A stretch of 64,000 bases of DNA from Luteimonas vadosa (GTDB lineage Bacteria; Pseudomonadota; Gammaproteobacteria; Xanthomonadales; Xanthomonadaceae): NCBI RefSeq assembly GCF_039543545.1, contig NZ_BAABJY010000001.1, positions 682,001 through 746,000 of the forward strand. Direction: 5' to 3'. The translations under genes were made by a program, and so were the position numbers. This document shows positions 16,835-26,200 of the stretch, piece after piece. A model generated the notes under the pieces. The model searched no databases. It saw only the letters and a program-made list of their open reading frames with translations, and was not told the DNA's origin. Numbering within the stretch: position 1 is the first letter of the stretch; every line of letters begins with the position of its first letter.

Positions 16835-17299
16835 ATGGCGCAGACCCCGACTTCGACACCCCCGGAATCCTGCATCTCGCCCGAGGCGCTCAACGCGCTG
16901 TCGCGCGGCACCGCGATCGAATCGCTGGGGATTGAATTCACCCGGATCGGCGCCGACTTCCTGTGCGCGACCATGCCGGTGGATGCCCGCACGCGCCAGC
17001 CCTACGGCCTCCTGCACGGCGGCGCGTCCGTGCTGCTGGCCGAAACCCTCGGCAGTACCGGCGGCAACCTCCGCGTGCAACCGGGCGAGCGTTGCGTCGG
17101 CATCGAGATCAACGCCAACCACGTCCGCGGCGTCCGCGACGGGGTGGTCACCGGCACGGCGCGTGCCTTGCATGTCGGTCGCAGCACCCAGGTCTGGGAA
17201 ATCCGGATCGAGGACGACGCGGGGGCGCTGGTGTGCGTCTCGCGGCTCACGCTGGCCGTGGTCCCGACCCGGGGCGGGGACCGGTCGGCGCAATCCTGA
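16835..17299 (+). CDS. hotdog-fold acyl-CoA thioesterase (YdiI/MenI-like)
   Basis: The 154-residue protein begins MAQTPTSTPP. The motif YGLLHGGASVLLAETLGS (His61, Glu70) is the signature of the YdiI/PaaI hotdog thioesterases, in which the glutamate is the catalytic base. E. coli YdiI hydrolyses 1,4-dihydroxy-2-naphthoyl-CoA and other acyl-CoAs. If this organism uses only ubiquinone, as is usual for xanthomonads, the natural substrate must be another aryl- or acyl-CoA. The longer frame from 16754 has no ribosome site. The acyltransferase gene follows after about 100 bases. Confidence 0.82.
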   Translation: MAQTPTSTPPESCISPEALNALSRGTAIESLGIEFTRIGADFLCATMPVDARTRQPYGLLHGGASVLLAETLGSTGGNLRVQPGERCVGIEINANHVRGVRDGVVTGTARALHVGRSTQVWEIRIEDDAGALVCVSRLTLAVVPTRGGDRSAQS

Positions 17300-17396
17300 C
17301 CCAACCTTGGGGCGCGGGCCGGCCATTTCGCGGACTGGCCCTAGAATGTCCGCTCGATCCGTCCGGCGCAGGCCGGCGCGAGATGCCGACGAACCG

Positions 17397-18209
17397 ATGA
17401 CCACGCCTCCCCCCGCCAATCAAGGCGCCGAACCGCCGGCCTCCCCCGGCTGGCTGCGCGCCTGGCGCTACGCCTACCGGGTGCCGATGCTGCTCTGGCA
17501 CCTGCTGGTCCACCTGCCCCTGGCCATGCTCGCGATCACGCCGTTGACGGCTTCGCTGGTGGTCGGCGGCGAACGCGTGGACCATCGCGTCATCCGCGCC
17601 TGGTCGGCCGGCCTGATGCATGTGTTCGGGTTCCGGCTTCGTCGCATCGGCTCGCCGATGCCCGGCGCGACCATGTTCGTGGCCAACCACGTCAGCTGGG
17701 TCGACATCGTGCTGCTGCACAGCCAGCGGATGATGGGCTTCGTCGCCAAGCGCGAGATCGCCGGCTGGCCGGTGGTCGGCTGGATGGCCGCGCGCGGCGA
17801 AACCATCTTCCACCAGCGCGGCAGCCAGGAATCCCTGGGCGGCGTGTTGCACGAGATGATGGCCCGGCTCCGCGCCGGGCGCTCGGTGGGCGTGTTCCCG
17901 GAGGGGCGCACGCGCGACGGCCACGCCGTCGGACCCTTCCACGCGCGGATCTTCCTGGCGGCGGTGGAGGCCGGCGCCCCGGTGCAGCCGGTCGCGCTGC
18001 GCTACGGGGAAGGCGGCTCCGCGCAGGCGGTGGTGGCGTTCACCGCGAAGGAGAACTTCCTGCAGAACTTCCTGCGCCTGCTCGGCGAGCCGGGCCGGGT
18101 GGCGGAAGTGGTCTTCCTGGATCCGATCGCGCCGGGCGATTCGAGCGGGCGCCGCCGCATCGCGGAAACCGCCCGCGACCGCATCGTCCGCGCCATGTCC
18201 GCCACGTGA
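17397..18209 (+). CDS. 1-acyl-glycerol-3-phosphate acyltransferase (PlsC-like)
   Basis: The 270-residue protein has one hydrophobic N-terminal segment (about 28-60) followed by the acyltransferase domain: NHVSWVD at about 97-103 (the HX4D catalytic pair), ETIFHQRG, and FPEGRTRDG at about 166-174. It acylates lysophosphatidic acid or a related lysolipid at the inner membrane. The start MTTPPPANQG is chosen because codons upstream lie in a frame shared with the thioesterase shadow. Its stop overlaps the GTG of the hydrolase gene. Confidence 0.85.
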   Translation: MTTPPPANQGAEPPASPGWLRAWRYAYRVPMLLWHLLVHLPLAMLAITPLTASLVVGGERVDHRVIRAWSAGLMHVFGFRLRRIGSPMPGATMFVANHVSWVDIVLLHSQRMMGFVAKREIAGWPVVGWMAARGETIFHQRGSQESLGGVLHEMMARLRAGRSVGVFPEGRTRDGHAVGPFHARIFLAAVEAGAPVQPVALRYGEGGSAQAVVAFTAKENFLQNFLRLLGEPGRVAEVVFLDPIAPGDSSGRRRIAETARDRIVRAMSAT

Positions 18210-19246
18210 GCCGGCGCGGCAGTCCCTACGCGCCGCCGCGCTGGCTGCGCAATCCCCACGTGCAATCGGTGCTGGGCAGCAGCCCCATGCGCCGGCGTCG
18301 CGGCGCGCGCCTGCTGGCGGCCAGCGCGGCGGAAACCACCGGGCACGTGGTCGACGGCGGCGACGGCATCCGCCTGCACGGCTTGCACAGCCACCTGCCG
18401 GGCCGCGAGGCGGGCGGCCTGGCGCTGCTGCTGCATGGGTGGGAAGGCAGCGCCGAATCCAGCTACATGCGCCTGACCGCGACGCGGCTGTTGCAGCGCG
18501 GGTTCGACGTGTTCCGCCTCAACTTCCGCGACCACGGCGACAGCCACCACCTCAACGAGGACCTGTTCCACTCCAACCGCATCGAGGAGGTGGTGCATGC
18601 CGCGCTCGACGTCCGCCGCCGCTTCCTGCCCGGCGGCGACGACGGCAACCTGCCGATGGTCGCCGCCGGGTATTCGCTGGGCGGCAACTTCGCGCTGCGC
18701 CTGGCCCTGCGCGCGCCGGCCGCCGGGTTGCCATTGGCGCGCGTGGCGGCGGTATGCCCGGTGCTCGACCCGGCCCGCACCATGCTGCAGATGGAGCGGG
18801 GGTTCCCGCTGTACATGCACTACTTCGAGCGCAAGTGGCGCGACTCCCTGCTGCGCAAGCGCAAGCTGTTCCCGCAACAGCACGATTTCGACGACGCCAC
18901 GCTCAAGCTGCGCATGCGCGAACTGACCGACTGGCTGGTGCAGCGCCACACCGACTTCGGCAGCCTCGACCAGTACTTCGACGGCTACACCATCGCGCGC
19001 GAGCGGCTGGCGACGCTCGACGTGCCGGCGGACCTGCTGATGAGCGAGGACGATCCGGTCATCCCGGTCTCCGATTTCCTCGCCCTGGAACTGCCGCCGG
19101 CCGCGCACCTCGAGATCGCACGCTGGGGCGGGCATTGCGCCTTCCTGCAAAACGCCCGCCTGGAGAGCTACGCCGAGGCCTGGGTCGCCGACCGCTTGGC
19201 CGCGGTGCTGCCCGGCGCCGCGCCGGCGCGGGGAGCGGCTGCCTGA
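18206..19246 (+). CDS. YheT-like alpha/beta hydrolase
   Basis: The 346-residue protein belongs to the YheT/ABHD1 group of alpha/beta hydrolases. Near the N terminus it has the family-type PPRWLRNPHVQSVLGS, then an oxyanion region LLHGWEGS, the nucleophile elbow GYSLGGN with Ser157, an acid in LMSEDDPVIP, and a late histidine in RWGGHCAF. Some relatives hydrolyse acyl esters of lipids, which would fit coupling to the acyltransferase. The exact substrate is unknown. Confidence 0.83.
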   Translation: MSRRGSPYAPPRWLRNPHVQSVLGSSPMRRRRGARLLAASAAETTGHVVDGGDGIRLHGLHSHLPGREAGGLALLLHGWEGSAESSYMRLTATRLLQRGFDVFRLNFRDHGDSHHLNEDLFHSNRIEEVVHAALDVRRRFLPGGDDGNLPMVAAGYSLGGNFALRLALRAPAAGLPLARVAAVCPVLDPARTMLQMERGFPLYMHYFERKWRDSLLRKRKLFPQQHDFDDATLKLRMRELTDWLVQRHTDFGSLDQYFDGYTIARERLATLDVPADLLMSEDDPVIPVSDFLALELPPAAHLEIARWGGHCAFLQNARLESYAEAWVADRLAAVLPGAAPARGAAA

Positions 19247-19299
19247 CGAGCGGATAGAATGGTCGGTTCCGGGTTCCGCCCGCCCGCAGCCTCCGCACC

Positions 19300-21387
19300 A
19301 TGCAGCAGCCCCAACAAGACCTGATCCTCGACGCGCTGCGTCGCGGCGCCGCCGACGAGGCGCTCGCCGCCGCCACCGACGCCGTGGCCGCCGAGCCGGG
19401 CGACGCCCAGGCCCACCGCCTGCTGGCCATGGCCCAGCGCGCCGCCCACCAGCCCGAAGCGGCCCGCGCCAGCATGGAGCAGGCGATCACCCTGGCGCCC
19501 GACGATGCCGACCTGCACTTCGCCCGCGCCGGCCTGCTGCTGGACGCGCGTGACTTGGACGCCGCGCAGGCCGCGCTGGCGCAGTCGGTCGAACTCGACC
19601 CCAACCAGTTCGGCGCCTACATCCTGCAGGCGCAGCTGGCGCTCGGGCGCGGCGACCTCGGCGAAGCCGAGCGCGTGGCCCGGCTGGCCGCGCGCATCGC
19701 GCCCGACCATCCGTGGCTGGCGGCCGTCGAAGGCACGATCGCGCTGCGCCGCGGCGATGCCGATGCCGCGCTGGCGATCCTGGCCAAGGCCTCGGAGCAG
19801 GCGCCCGACGATGCGCAGGTGCGCTACGCCCTGGGCTTCGCCTACCTGGCCAAGCAGCACTTCGCCTTCGCCGAGCAGGCCTTCCGCGGCGTGCTCGAAA
19901 CCACGCCGGACGCCACCAACCTGCACGGCCTCATCGCCGACCTGCTGCGCCGGCAGGGGCGTTATGCCGAAGCGGCGGACGAACTCGCGCCGCTGCTGGC
20001 CGACGAGCGCCAGGCCACGCCAGGCCTGCGCCGCTTCGCCGGCGAGCTCGAGCTGATGGCGGGCCGCCACGAGAACGCACTGCCCCTGCTGCGCGAATCG
20101 CTGGCCGCGCAGCCGCGCGACCCGCGCACGATCCAGGCCCTGGTCGAGGCCTGGCGCCGCAACGGCGACGACGAGCAGGCCCGCAACACGCTCGACGCGG
20201 CGCTCGCGACCACGCCTGAGGTCGACCCCCTGTGGCGCGCACGGCTCGCGTTCGAGACCATCGGCAGCGACGAGGCCGAGGACCTGCTGGCGCGCTGGGC
20301 GGCGGCATCGCCCGACTCGACCGCCTTGCTCGAAGCGCAGATGGCGCAGCACGTCGCCCGTGGCCGCGACGATGACGCCGATGCCACGGCAGCGCGCCTG
20401 GTCGAACGCGATCCCGGCCACGGCATGGCCGAGTCCCGCCTGGTCGAATCGAAGCTGCGCCGCGATCCGGCCGCCGCGGTGGCGCACATCCAGGACCTGA
20501 TCGACCGCAGCCAGAACGAGGACGGCAAGCAACTGCTGCGCACCTGGCTGGCCCTGGCCCACGACCGCGCCGGCAACGTCGCCGAAGCCACCGCGCTGTG
20601 GGCGGCGATCAACGCCGAGCAGGCCGCATCGCGCCTTGAACTCCCGGAAGCGATCGCTCCGCGCGAGGAATGGCCGGAACCGGGACCGGTGCCGGGCGAT
20701 GCCCGCCCGGTGGCGTTCCTGGTCGGGGCTCCCGGTTCCATGGTCGAGCGCGTGGCGGCGGTGCTGGCCGGCGGCGTCACTTCGTTCCGCGGCGACCGCT
20801 TCGGCCAGGCGGCGCCGGACGATGCCTTCCAGAACTTCAATACGCCGAGCCGTCTGGCCAGCGGCGAGATCGATCCCGCGAGCGTCGTCGACGGCTGGCG
20901 TGCGCAACTGCCCTCGCGCGGCGTGGACGATGGCGAGGTCATCGACTGGTTGCCGTTCTGGGACAACGCGCTGCTGGTAGCGCTGCGCGACCAACTGCCG
21001 CACGCCCTGCTGATGGTCGCATTGCGGGATCCGCGCGACATGCTGCTGGAATGGCTGGCCTACGGCGCGCCGATGTCCTACCGCATCGAGTCGCCCGTCG
21101 TCGCCGCGCAGTGGCTGCTGGTCCAGCTCAGCCACATCGCGCTGCTGCACGAGCAGGACCTGATCCGCCACCGGCTGCTGCGCATCGACGAGCAGGCGGA
21201 CGATCCGCCGGCGCTCGCGCGGCTGCTCGGCGAAGCCTTGAATACGACCCTGCCGGAACCGCCCGCGGGCGCCTTCGGCGCACAGCATTTCGCGCCCGGC
21301 CGCTGGCGCGCCTATGCCGAACCGCTGGCCGAGGCGTTCGCGATCCTGACGCCGGTTGCACGCCGGTTGGGCTATCCCGAGGACTGA
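19300..21387 (+). CDS. TPR protein with degenerate sulfotransferase-like domain
   Basis: The 695-residue protein carries about eleven tetratricopeptide-type units over residues 1-450, followed by a domain resembling the bacterial TPR-sulfotransferases. The PAPS-binding loop is altered: the family's VGxPRSGTT reads VGAPGSMVER, losing the RSGTT core. The later RDPRD segment (ALRDPRDMLLEWL), equivalent to the 3'-phosphate site, and GRWRAYAEPL are kept. It may be a non-catalytic binding protein or a diverged enzyme. It has no signal peptide. The ATG at 19300 lacks a strong ribosome site. Confidence 0.75.
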   Translation: MQQPQQDLILDALRRGAADEALAAATDAVAAEPGDAQAHRLLAMAQRAAHQPEAARASMEQAITLAPDDADLHFARAGLLLDARDLDAAQAALAQSVELDPNQFGAYILQAQLALGRGDLGEAERVARLAARIAPDHPWLAAVEGTIALRRGDADAALAILAKASEQAPDDAQVRYALGFAYLAKQHFAFAEQAFRGVLETTPDATNLHGLIADLLRRQGRYAEAADELAPLLADERQATPGLRRFAGELELMAGRHENALPLLRESLAAQPRDPRTIQALVEAWRRNGDDEQARNTLDAALATTPEVDPLWRARLAFETIGSDEAEDLLARWAAASPDSTALLEAQMAQHVARGRDDDADATAARLVERDPGHGMAESRLVESKLRRDPAAAVAHIQDLIDRSQNEDGKQLLRTWLALAHDRAGNVAEATALWAAINAEQAASRLELPEAIAPREEWPEPGPVPGDARPVAFLVGAPGSMVERVAAVLAGGVTSFRGDRFGQAAPDDAFQNFNTPSRLASGEIDPASVVDGWRAQLPSRGVDDGEVIDWLPFWDNALLVALRDQLPHALLMVALRDPRDMLLEWLAYGAPMSYRIESPVVAAQWLLVQLSHIALLHEQDLIRHRLLRIDEQADDPPALARLLGEALNTTLPEPPAGAFGAQHFAPGRWRAYAEPLAEAFAILTPVARRLGYPED

Positions 21388-21409
21388 CCACGCAACAAGG
21401 AGTCACGCG

Positions 21410-22030
21410 ATGCGCATCCACAGCAGCAGTTTCGAGCATGGCAAGCCGATCCCGCCCGAGTTCGCCATGGGCACGCCGGACGGCTTCGGCGGCAACCGCA
21501 ACCCGCAACTGTCGTGGGAAGGCGTGCCGGACGACACGAAGTCCTTCGCGCTGCTGTGCATCGACACCGACGTGCCCACCGACGGCGCGATGGTGAACAA
21601 GGCGGGCGTCGAGATCCCCGTCGCCCAGCCGCGCACGCACTTCACCCACTGGGCGATGGTGGACATTCCCCGCGACGTGACCGACATCGCCGCCGGCAGC
21701 TGCAGCGACGGCATCAGCAAGGGCGGCAAGCAGGCACCGAAGGGCCCGGACGGCGCGCGCCAGGGCCTCAACGACTACACGCAATGGTTCGACGGCGACG
21801 CCGACATGGGCGGCGACTACTTCGGCTACGACGGCCCGTACCCGCCGGCAAACGACCTGCGCATCCACCGCTACTTCTTCCGCGTGTTCGCGCTGGATGT
21901 CGGCACCCTCGAGCTCCCGGAGAAATTCACCGGCGCCGACGTGCTCCAGGCCATCCAGGGCCACGTACTGGCCGAGGCCGCGACGCACGGCACGTACTCC
22001 CTGCATCCGGATCCGAAAACGCATCCCTGA
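21410..22030 (+). CDS. YbhB/YbcL family (PEBP-like) protein
   Basis: The 206-residue cytoplasmic protein has the phosphatidylethanolamine-binding protein fold seen in YbhB. The family features are NRNPQLSWEGVPDDTKSFAL, the HWAMVDIPRDV block, and DGPYPPANDLRIHRYFFRVFAL. AAGGAG lies 8 bases upstream of MRIHSSSF, which fixes the start. The biochemical role of bacterial YbhB proteins is not settled. It stands between the TPR gene and a YkvA-like membrane protein. Confidence 0.87.
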   Translation: MRIHSSSFEHGKPIPPEFAMGTPDGFGGNRNPQLSWEGVPDDTKSFALLCIDTDVPTDGAMVNKAGVEIPVAQPRTHFTHWAMVDIPRDVTDIAAGSCSDGISKGGKQAPKGPDGARQGLNDYTQWFDGDADMGGDYFGYDGPYPPANDLRIHRYFFRVFALDVGTLELPEKFTGADVLQAIQGHVLAEAATHGTYSLHPDPKTHP

Positions 22031-22058
22031 GCGGCGGCAACCACTCTCCTCGCGTGCC

Positions 22059-22448
22059 ATGAGCCTGCCGGCGCGCCTGCGCGACCGCGCCCGCGCGCTC
22101 AAGCGGCAGGCCTTGCTGGTGTGGTTCGCCGCGCGCGATCCCGGCATGCCCTGGGGCGTGCGCCTGCTCGCGCTGGCCGTGGCCGCCTACGCCTTCAGTC
22201 CCGTCGACCTCATCCCCGACTTCATTCCCGTGCTCGGCCTGCTCGACGACCTCGTGCTGGTGCCGCTGGGCGTGATGCTGGTGGTCCGGCTGACACCGGC
22301 CTCCGTCGTCGCGCGCGCCCAGGCGCAGGCGGACACGGCGGCCGACAAACCCGCCAGCCGGACGGCAGCGGCCGTCGTGGTGGTGGTGTGGCTGGGCGCG
22401 ATCGCGTGGTTCGCATGGGCGGCGCGCGGATGGTGGCAAGCGACCTAG
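22059..22448 (+). CDS. YkvA/DUF1232 membrane protein
   Basis: The 129-residue protein contains the DUF1232 motif (AYAFSPVDLIPDFIPVLG and LDDLVLVPLG) in two hydrophobic helices, plus a C-terminal transmembrane helix (AAAVVVVVWLGAIAWFAWAA). The family is common but functionally uncharacterised. The basic N terminus (LRDRARALKRQ) should face the cytoplasm. It follows ybhB by 28 bases and is probably co-transcribed with it. Confidence 0.82.
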   Translation: MSLPARLRDRARALKRQALLVWFAARDPGMPWGVRLLALAVAAYAFSPVDLIPDFIPVLGLLDDLVLVPLGVMLVVRLTPASVVARAQAQADTAADKPASRTAAAVVVVVWLGAIAWFAWAARGWWQAT

Positions 22449-22547
22449 GCCTGTGTCGAGGCCGCCCGCGCCGGGCGTGCAAGGCACCCGGGAAGACGCT
22501 GGCGGGGCAGGGATGCCTGCCCAGTGCATCGATCCGGCCGCACCGCT

Positions 22548-22940
22548 TCAGGCCGCGACGCGCCGCCGCCCGGTCCGTTGCCGTGACAGTTCCTCGGCCA
22601 GTTCCACCAGCGACAGCCGCGCACGCGCAGGCGCCTCGCGGAATGCCTGGACCAGGCGCAGCTCCAACGGCTCGTCCACCAGTGTGCAAGCCGCCGTGGC
22701 GACGGTATCGAGCAGCACCGCCTTGCCCACGCGCATCTCGCCCCGCCCCGTCGCCAGCCATTCGAAGTTGACCTGCGTCGCCACCGCGATCGCCTGCAGC
22801 CGCCCCAGCGACGGCTGCACGCCCTTCAGCGATTCCCAATGGCTGACCGCGCTGCGGTTGACCAGCACTTTCCTGGCCAGCTCGGCCTGCGAAAAACCCG
22901 CGTTGCGGCGGGCCAGCCGGATGCGTTCCGAGAACTTCAT
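22548..22940 (-). CDS. XRE-family transcriptional regulator
   Basis: The 130-residue protein has an N-terminal Cro/cI-type helix-turn-helix (about residues 5-60: IRLARRNAGFSQAELARKV, then NRSAVSHWES). The C-terminal tail is helical and basic (EELSRQRTGRRRVAA) and could mediate dimerisation. GGGGAA precedes the ATG. It is divergent from the rhs gene across about 280 bases, so it could regulate rhs or itself, but no operator could be identified. Confidence 0.82.
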   Translation of the reverse strand: MKFSERIRLARRNAGFSQAELARKVLVNRSAVSHWESLKGVQPSLGRLQAIAVATQVNFEWLATGRGEMRVGKAVLLDTVATAACTLVDEPLELRLVQAFREAPARARLSLVELAEELSRQRTGRRRVAA

Positions 22941-23217
22941 GGTTTCCCCAAACCAAATCCCCGCAGGAAGGTTAGCGGACTTGTCCGGGCCAACGATACT
23001 GGCGCGCGCTCGTCTAATCCCGCTAACGCGCGACTGCAGTCACATTTCCGGACAATGACTTGCGGCCGCAGCGCGTTGCAGCGGTGACTTGCATTCATCC
23101 CTCGGCGGCCAACGGCGGGTTCCATCGGGCGTGCAGCAGCAGGATGATGCGCCCGTCATCCGGACAGGGAGGTCCGGGCTTAATTCGATCCGTCGGATCA
23201 CACCAGGGAAGGGGAAA

Positions 23218-26200
23218 ATGGAACAAGGACGTTCAGGCGCCCGGGCCAAGCCGTGGGCCCGGAAATGGCGGGTCACGCCGAAGTCGACATCCGCCCAAGT
23301 TGGAACCGCGGCTGACAGAGGCAAGTCCATCGGTAGCGGGAGCGTTGCCGTGCCAGCGGTTTCGGGGAGGAACCGGCTGCACGCCTTCTTGAATTGCGTA
23401 GTCGCACCCTCGTGCGGCAAGTCGAAACGGAAAAGGTCATTCGGTCGACTGCCATGCACCGGTGACGAGCTCGCTGGCACCCCCGCATTGCCCGGCTTCA
23501 ACAAACCGCGCCTGGAAATTATCCCAAGCGTCCTGCTTGCCCTCCTCTGGCTGCCCACCGCCGCCCCGGCACAAGCGCCCCTCATGCCGTACCAGGAATA
23601 CGGGAAGCGGCTCCAGAAGTCGGAGATGGTGGCGCCCCTTTCCGACGATATGTTCGGCGAGTCGATCAGCCTCTACAACGGTTCGACCGAGTTTTCGGTC
23701 GTCGACATCGACTTGCCGGGCAACAGTTCGCTGCCGGTTCGCCTGGCGCGGCGCTTCAAGGTCCAGTCGCAAAAGGGCCGCGATGGGTTGGGCGGTCTGG
23801 GCGACTGGGACATCGAGGTGCCCTACCTGACAGCCTACAACTGGCACGACAATCGCAAGAACCTGGCGAATCGCTGTAGTCAGCGATGGCGCCCCTACGT
23901 ACCAACGGGATTCCAGGAAGAGGAAATCTGGCAAGGGGTGCAAATGCACCTGCCGGGGCAAGGCGACCAGCCGTTGTTGTGGATCGGCAGCGATGCCGAA
24001 TACCCCAAGCCATCGACGGGTGGACCGCATTACTGGGGGACGCGCGCGCACCACAGGTTCAGCTGCATTCCGACGACGAATGGATATGCAGGCCAGGGGT
24101 TCCTCGCAAGCGACACCAAAGGCAACCGGTACTACTTCGACATTGGTTGGGACGTCCAGTCGGAAACACTTTACAAGCGGGTCTTTGTCACTTTCAGCCA
24201 ACTGACCCCGCATGCCAGGTACAAGTCCTACCTCGTCCTCCGGCGCGTGGAGGATCGCTTCGGAAACTGGGTCCGCTACGACTGGAGCAACAGGCGTCTC
24301 GACCGGATCGAGGCAAACGACGGGCGATCCATTGCCTTGTCGTACCAGGGATCCCAAGTCGTCGCCACCACCGATACGGGCCTTGCGTGGACGTATTCCT
24401 TCGATCAGAACGGATTGAGCCGCGTGGTTCGCCCCGACCATTCGCAATGGCAATACGAGAGCACCGGTGCCCTGCAGCCCAACTACACGGACACCGATGT
24501 CAATACGTCCGGGCCGAACTGCCTCGAGCCATTCGAGGCACCAGACGCATTCACCCTGAGGGCCACGCATCCCAGCGGGGCCGTCGGGACGTTCGAGTTC
24601 AATCACATCCGCCACAGGCGTAGCGGTCTGCCCGGGGATCTCTGCCAATGGGTCTATCGCGACCTGACCACCGGTCAGGACCACTACGCAACGGCGCTGC
24701 CGGAATTCTTCGACGTGTACTCGATCGTGAGCAAGGGGATATCGGGCGCCGGCCTGCCGGGAAGCTCGTGGCAGTACGACTACGAAATCGTGGGTAACGG
24801 GCGCACCGGTTACGGCGAGGGCCCCGTGAGCAAGACTGTCACCGTCCATCAGCCCGATGGCACGCGCGTGGACCATAGCTTCGGGATCCAGTATGGGATC
24901 AACGATGGTCGGCTGCTGGCGACCTACCACCGCGACAGGCAGGCCCGCATCGTGCGTTCGGAAAGCAGCCGCTACATGACGCGGGCACAGGCGGCAACGA
25001 TGCCGTTTCCGGAATTCAACGGCGGCATCTCCCTGGTCGGCGACGATCCCGCCGTGGAATTGAACCTGCCCGTGGTCGCGACAGTGATCCGGCAGGATGG
25101 CTACATCGCGGATCCGACGGTTCCGGATCCAACTCCACCGCCGCCGCCTCCGCCGCCGCCGTGCCCACCGGAAGAGTGCGAGCCGCCACCCTGTCCGCCG
25201 GAATGCCAGTCTCCCCCGCCATGCGAAATCAACCCGGCAACCGGCCAATGCGACGACCCGATGGTCATCAAGGATCCGGACCGGGTTGCGGAGGGGGCCC
25301 AGGGGACGAATGCCTCTCCCAGCACGACGGAGAGCGGCGCTGTGGTACCGGCAACGGAATTCACGCGCGAAATCACGGCTTTCGATGCCTGGGCGAGACC
25401 GCTGACGATCGTCAAGTCCAGCTCCATGGGCAGCGTGAAAACGGAGTCCCTGACGTACCACGACAACCTGGCAAGTTGGGTGGTCGGTCAAGTCTCGACC
25501 GAGGCCACTGACGGGATCGAGTCGGCACGCACGGAGTACACGCAGGATTCGGCGCTGCCGAGGCACTCATGGAGCTTCGGCAAGCTGCTGCAGAGCCTCA
25601 CCTATCATCCGGATGGAACGCTGTCGACGGTTGCCGACGGCAACAACAACGTCGTGGCGCTCAGCGGATGGAAGCGCGGCATCCCGCAGCTGATCCGCCA
25701 TCCGGGCACGGCGGACCAGCCCGCGGGCACGGTGCAAACTGCGGAAGTCGACGGCAATGGTTGGATCCTGTCCGTGACCAACGAGGTCGGCGCGAAGCAC
25801 TGCTACGGCTATGACGCGATGGGTCGAATCAGCCAGGTGCTCTATCCATCCGAAACTCAGGCGGGTGCCTGCGACGAGTCGGCTTGGAACGGGCAGCAGG
25901 CAACATTCCTTCAATTGACGGACAGCCATTGGTTGCCTCCGGGGGTGCTCCCAGGCTTTTGGCGCCAGACGGTCACGAAAGGAAATTACCTCAAGGCGGT
26001 GTACCTCGACGCGATGTGGCGCCCCGTCATGGAGCTGGAATACGATGCCAGCGACGTCTCGGGCAGCATGCGAAGCAGTCGGACCACCTATGACGCCGCC
26101 GGTCGGGTGGGCATGCGCACTTATCCCATCGCCGGCGCAGAGCAGGCAACGTCTGGAACGCGCACGCTGTACGACGCACTGGGCCGGGTCGTGAGGCTGG

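Noticed and set aside
25120..25260. Proline-rich stretch of rhs as a collagen-like or repeat-toxin domain
   Set aside because: It is a simple proline/cysteine linker between the N-terminal region and the YD repeats.
23437..25566. Minus-strand 709-codon frame inside the rhs gene
   Set aside because: It lies wholly antisense to a well-supported Rhs protein and has no recognisable domain.
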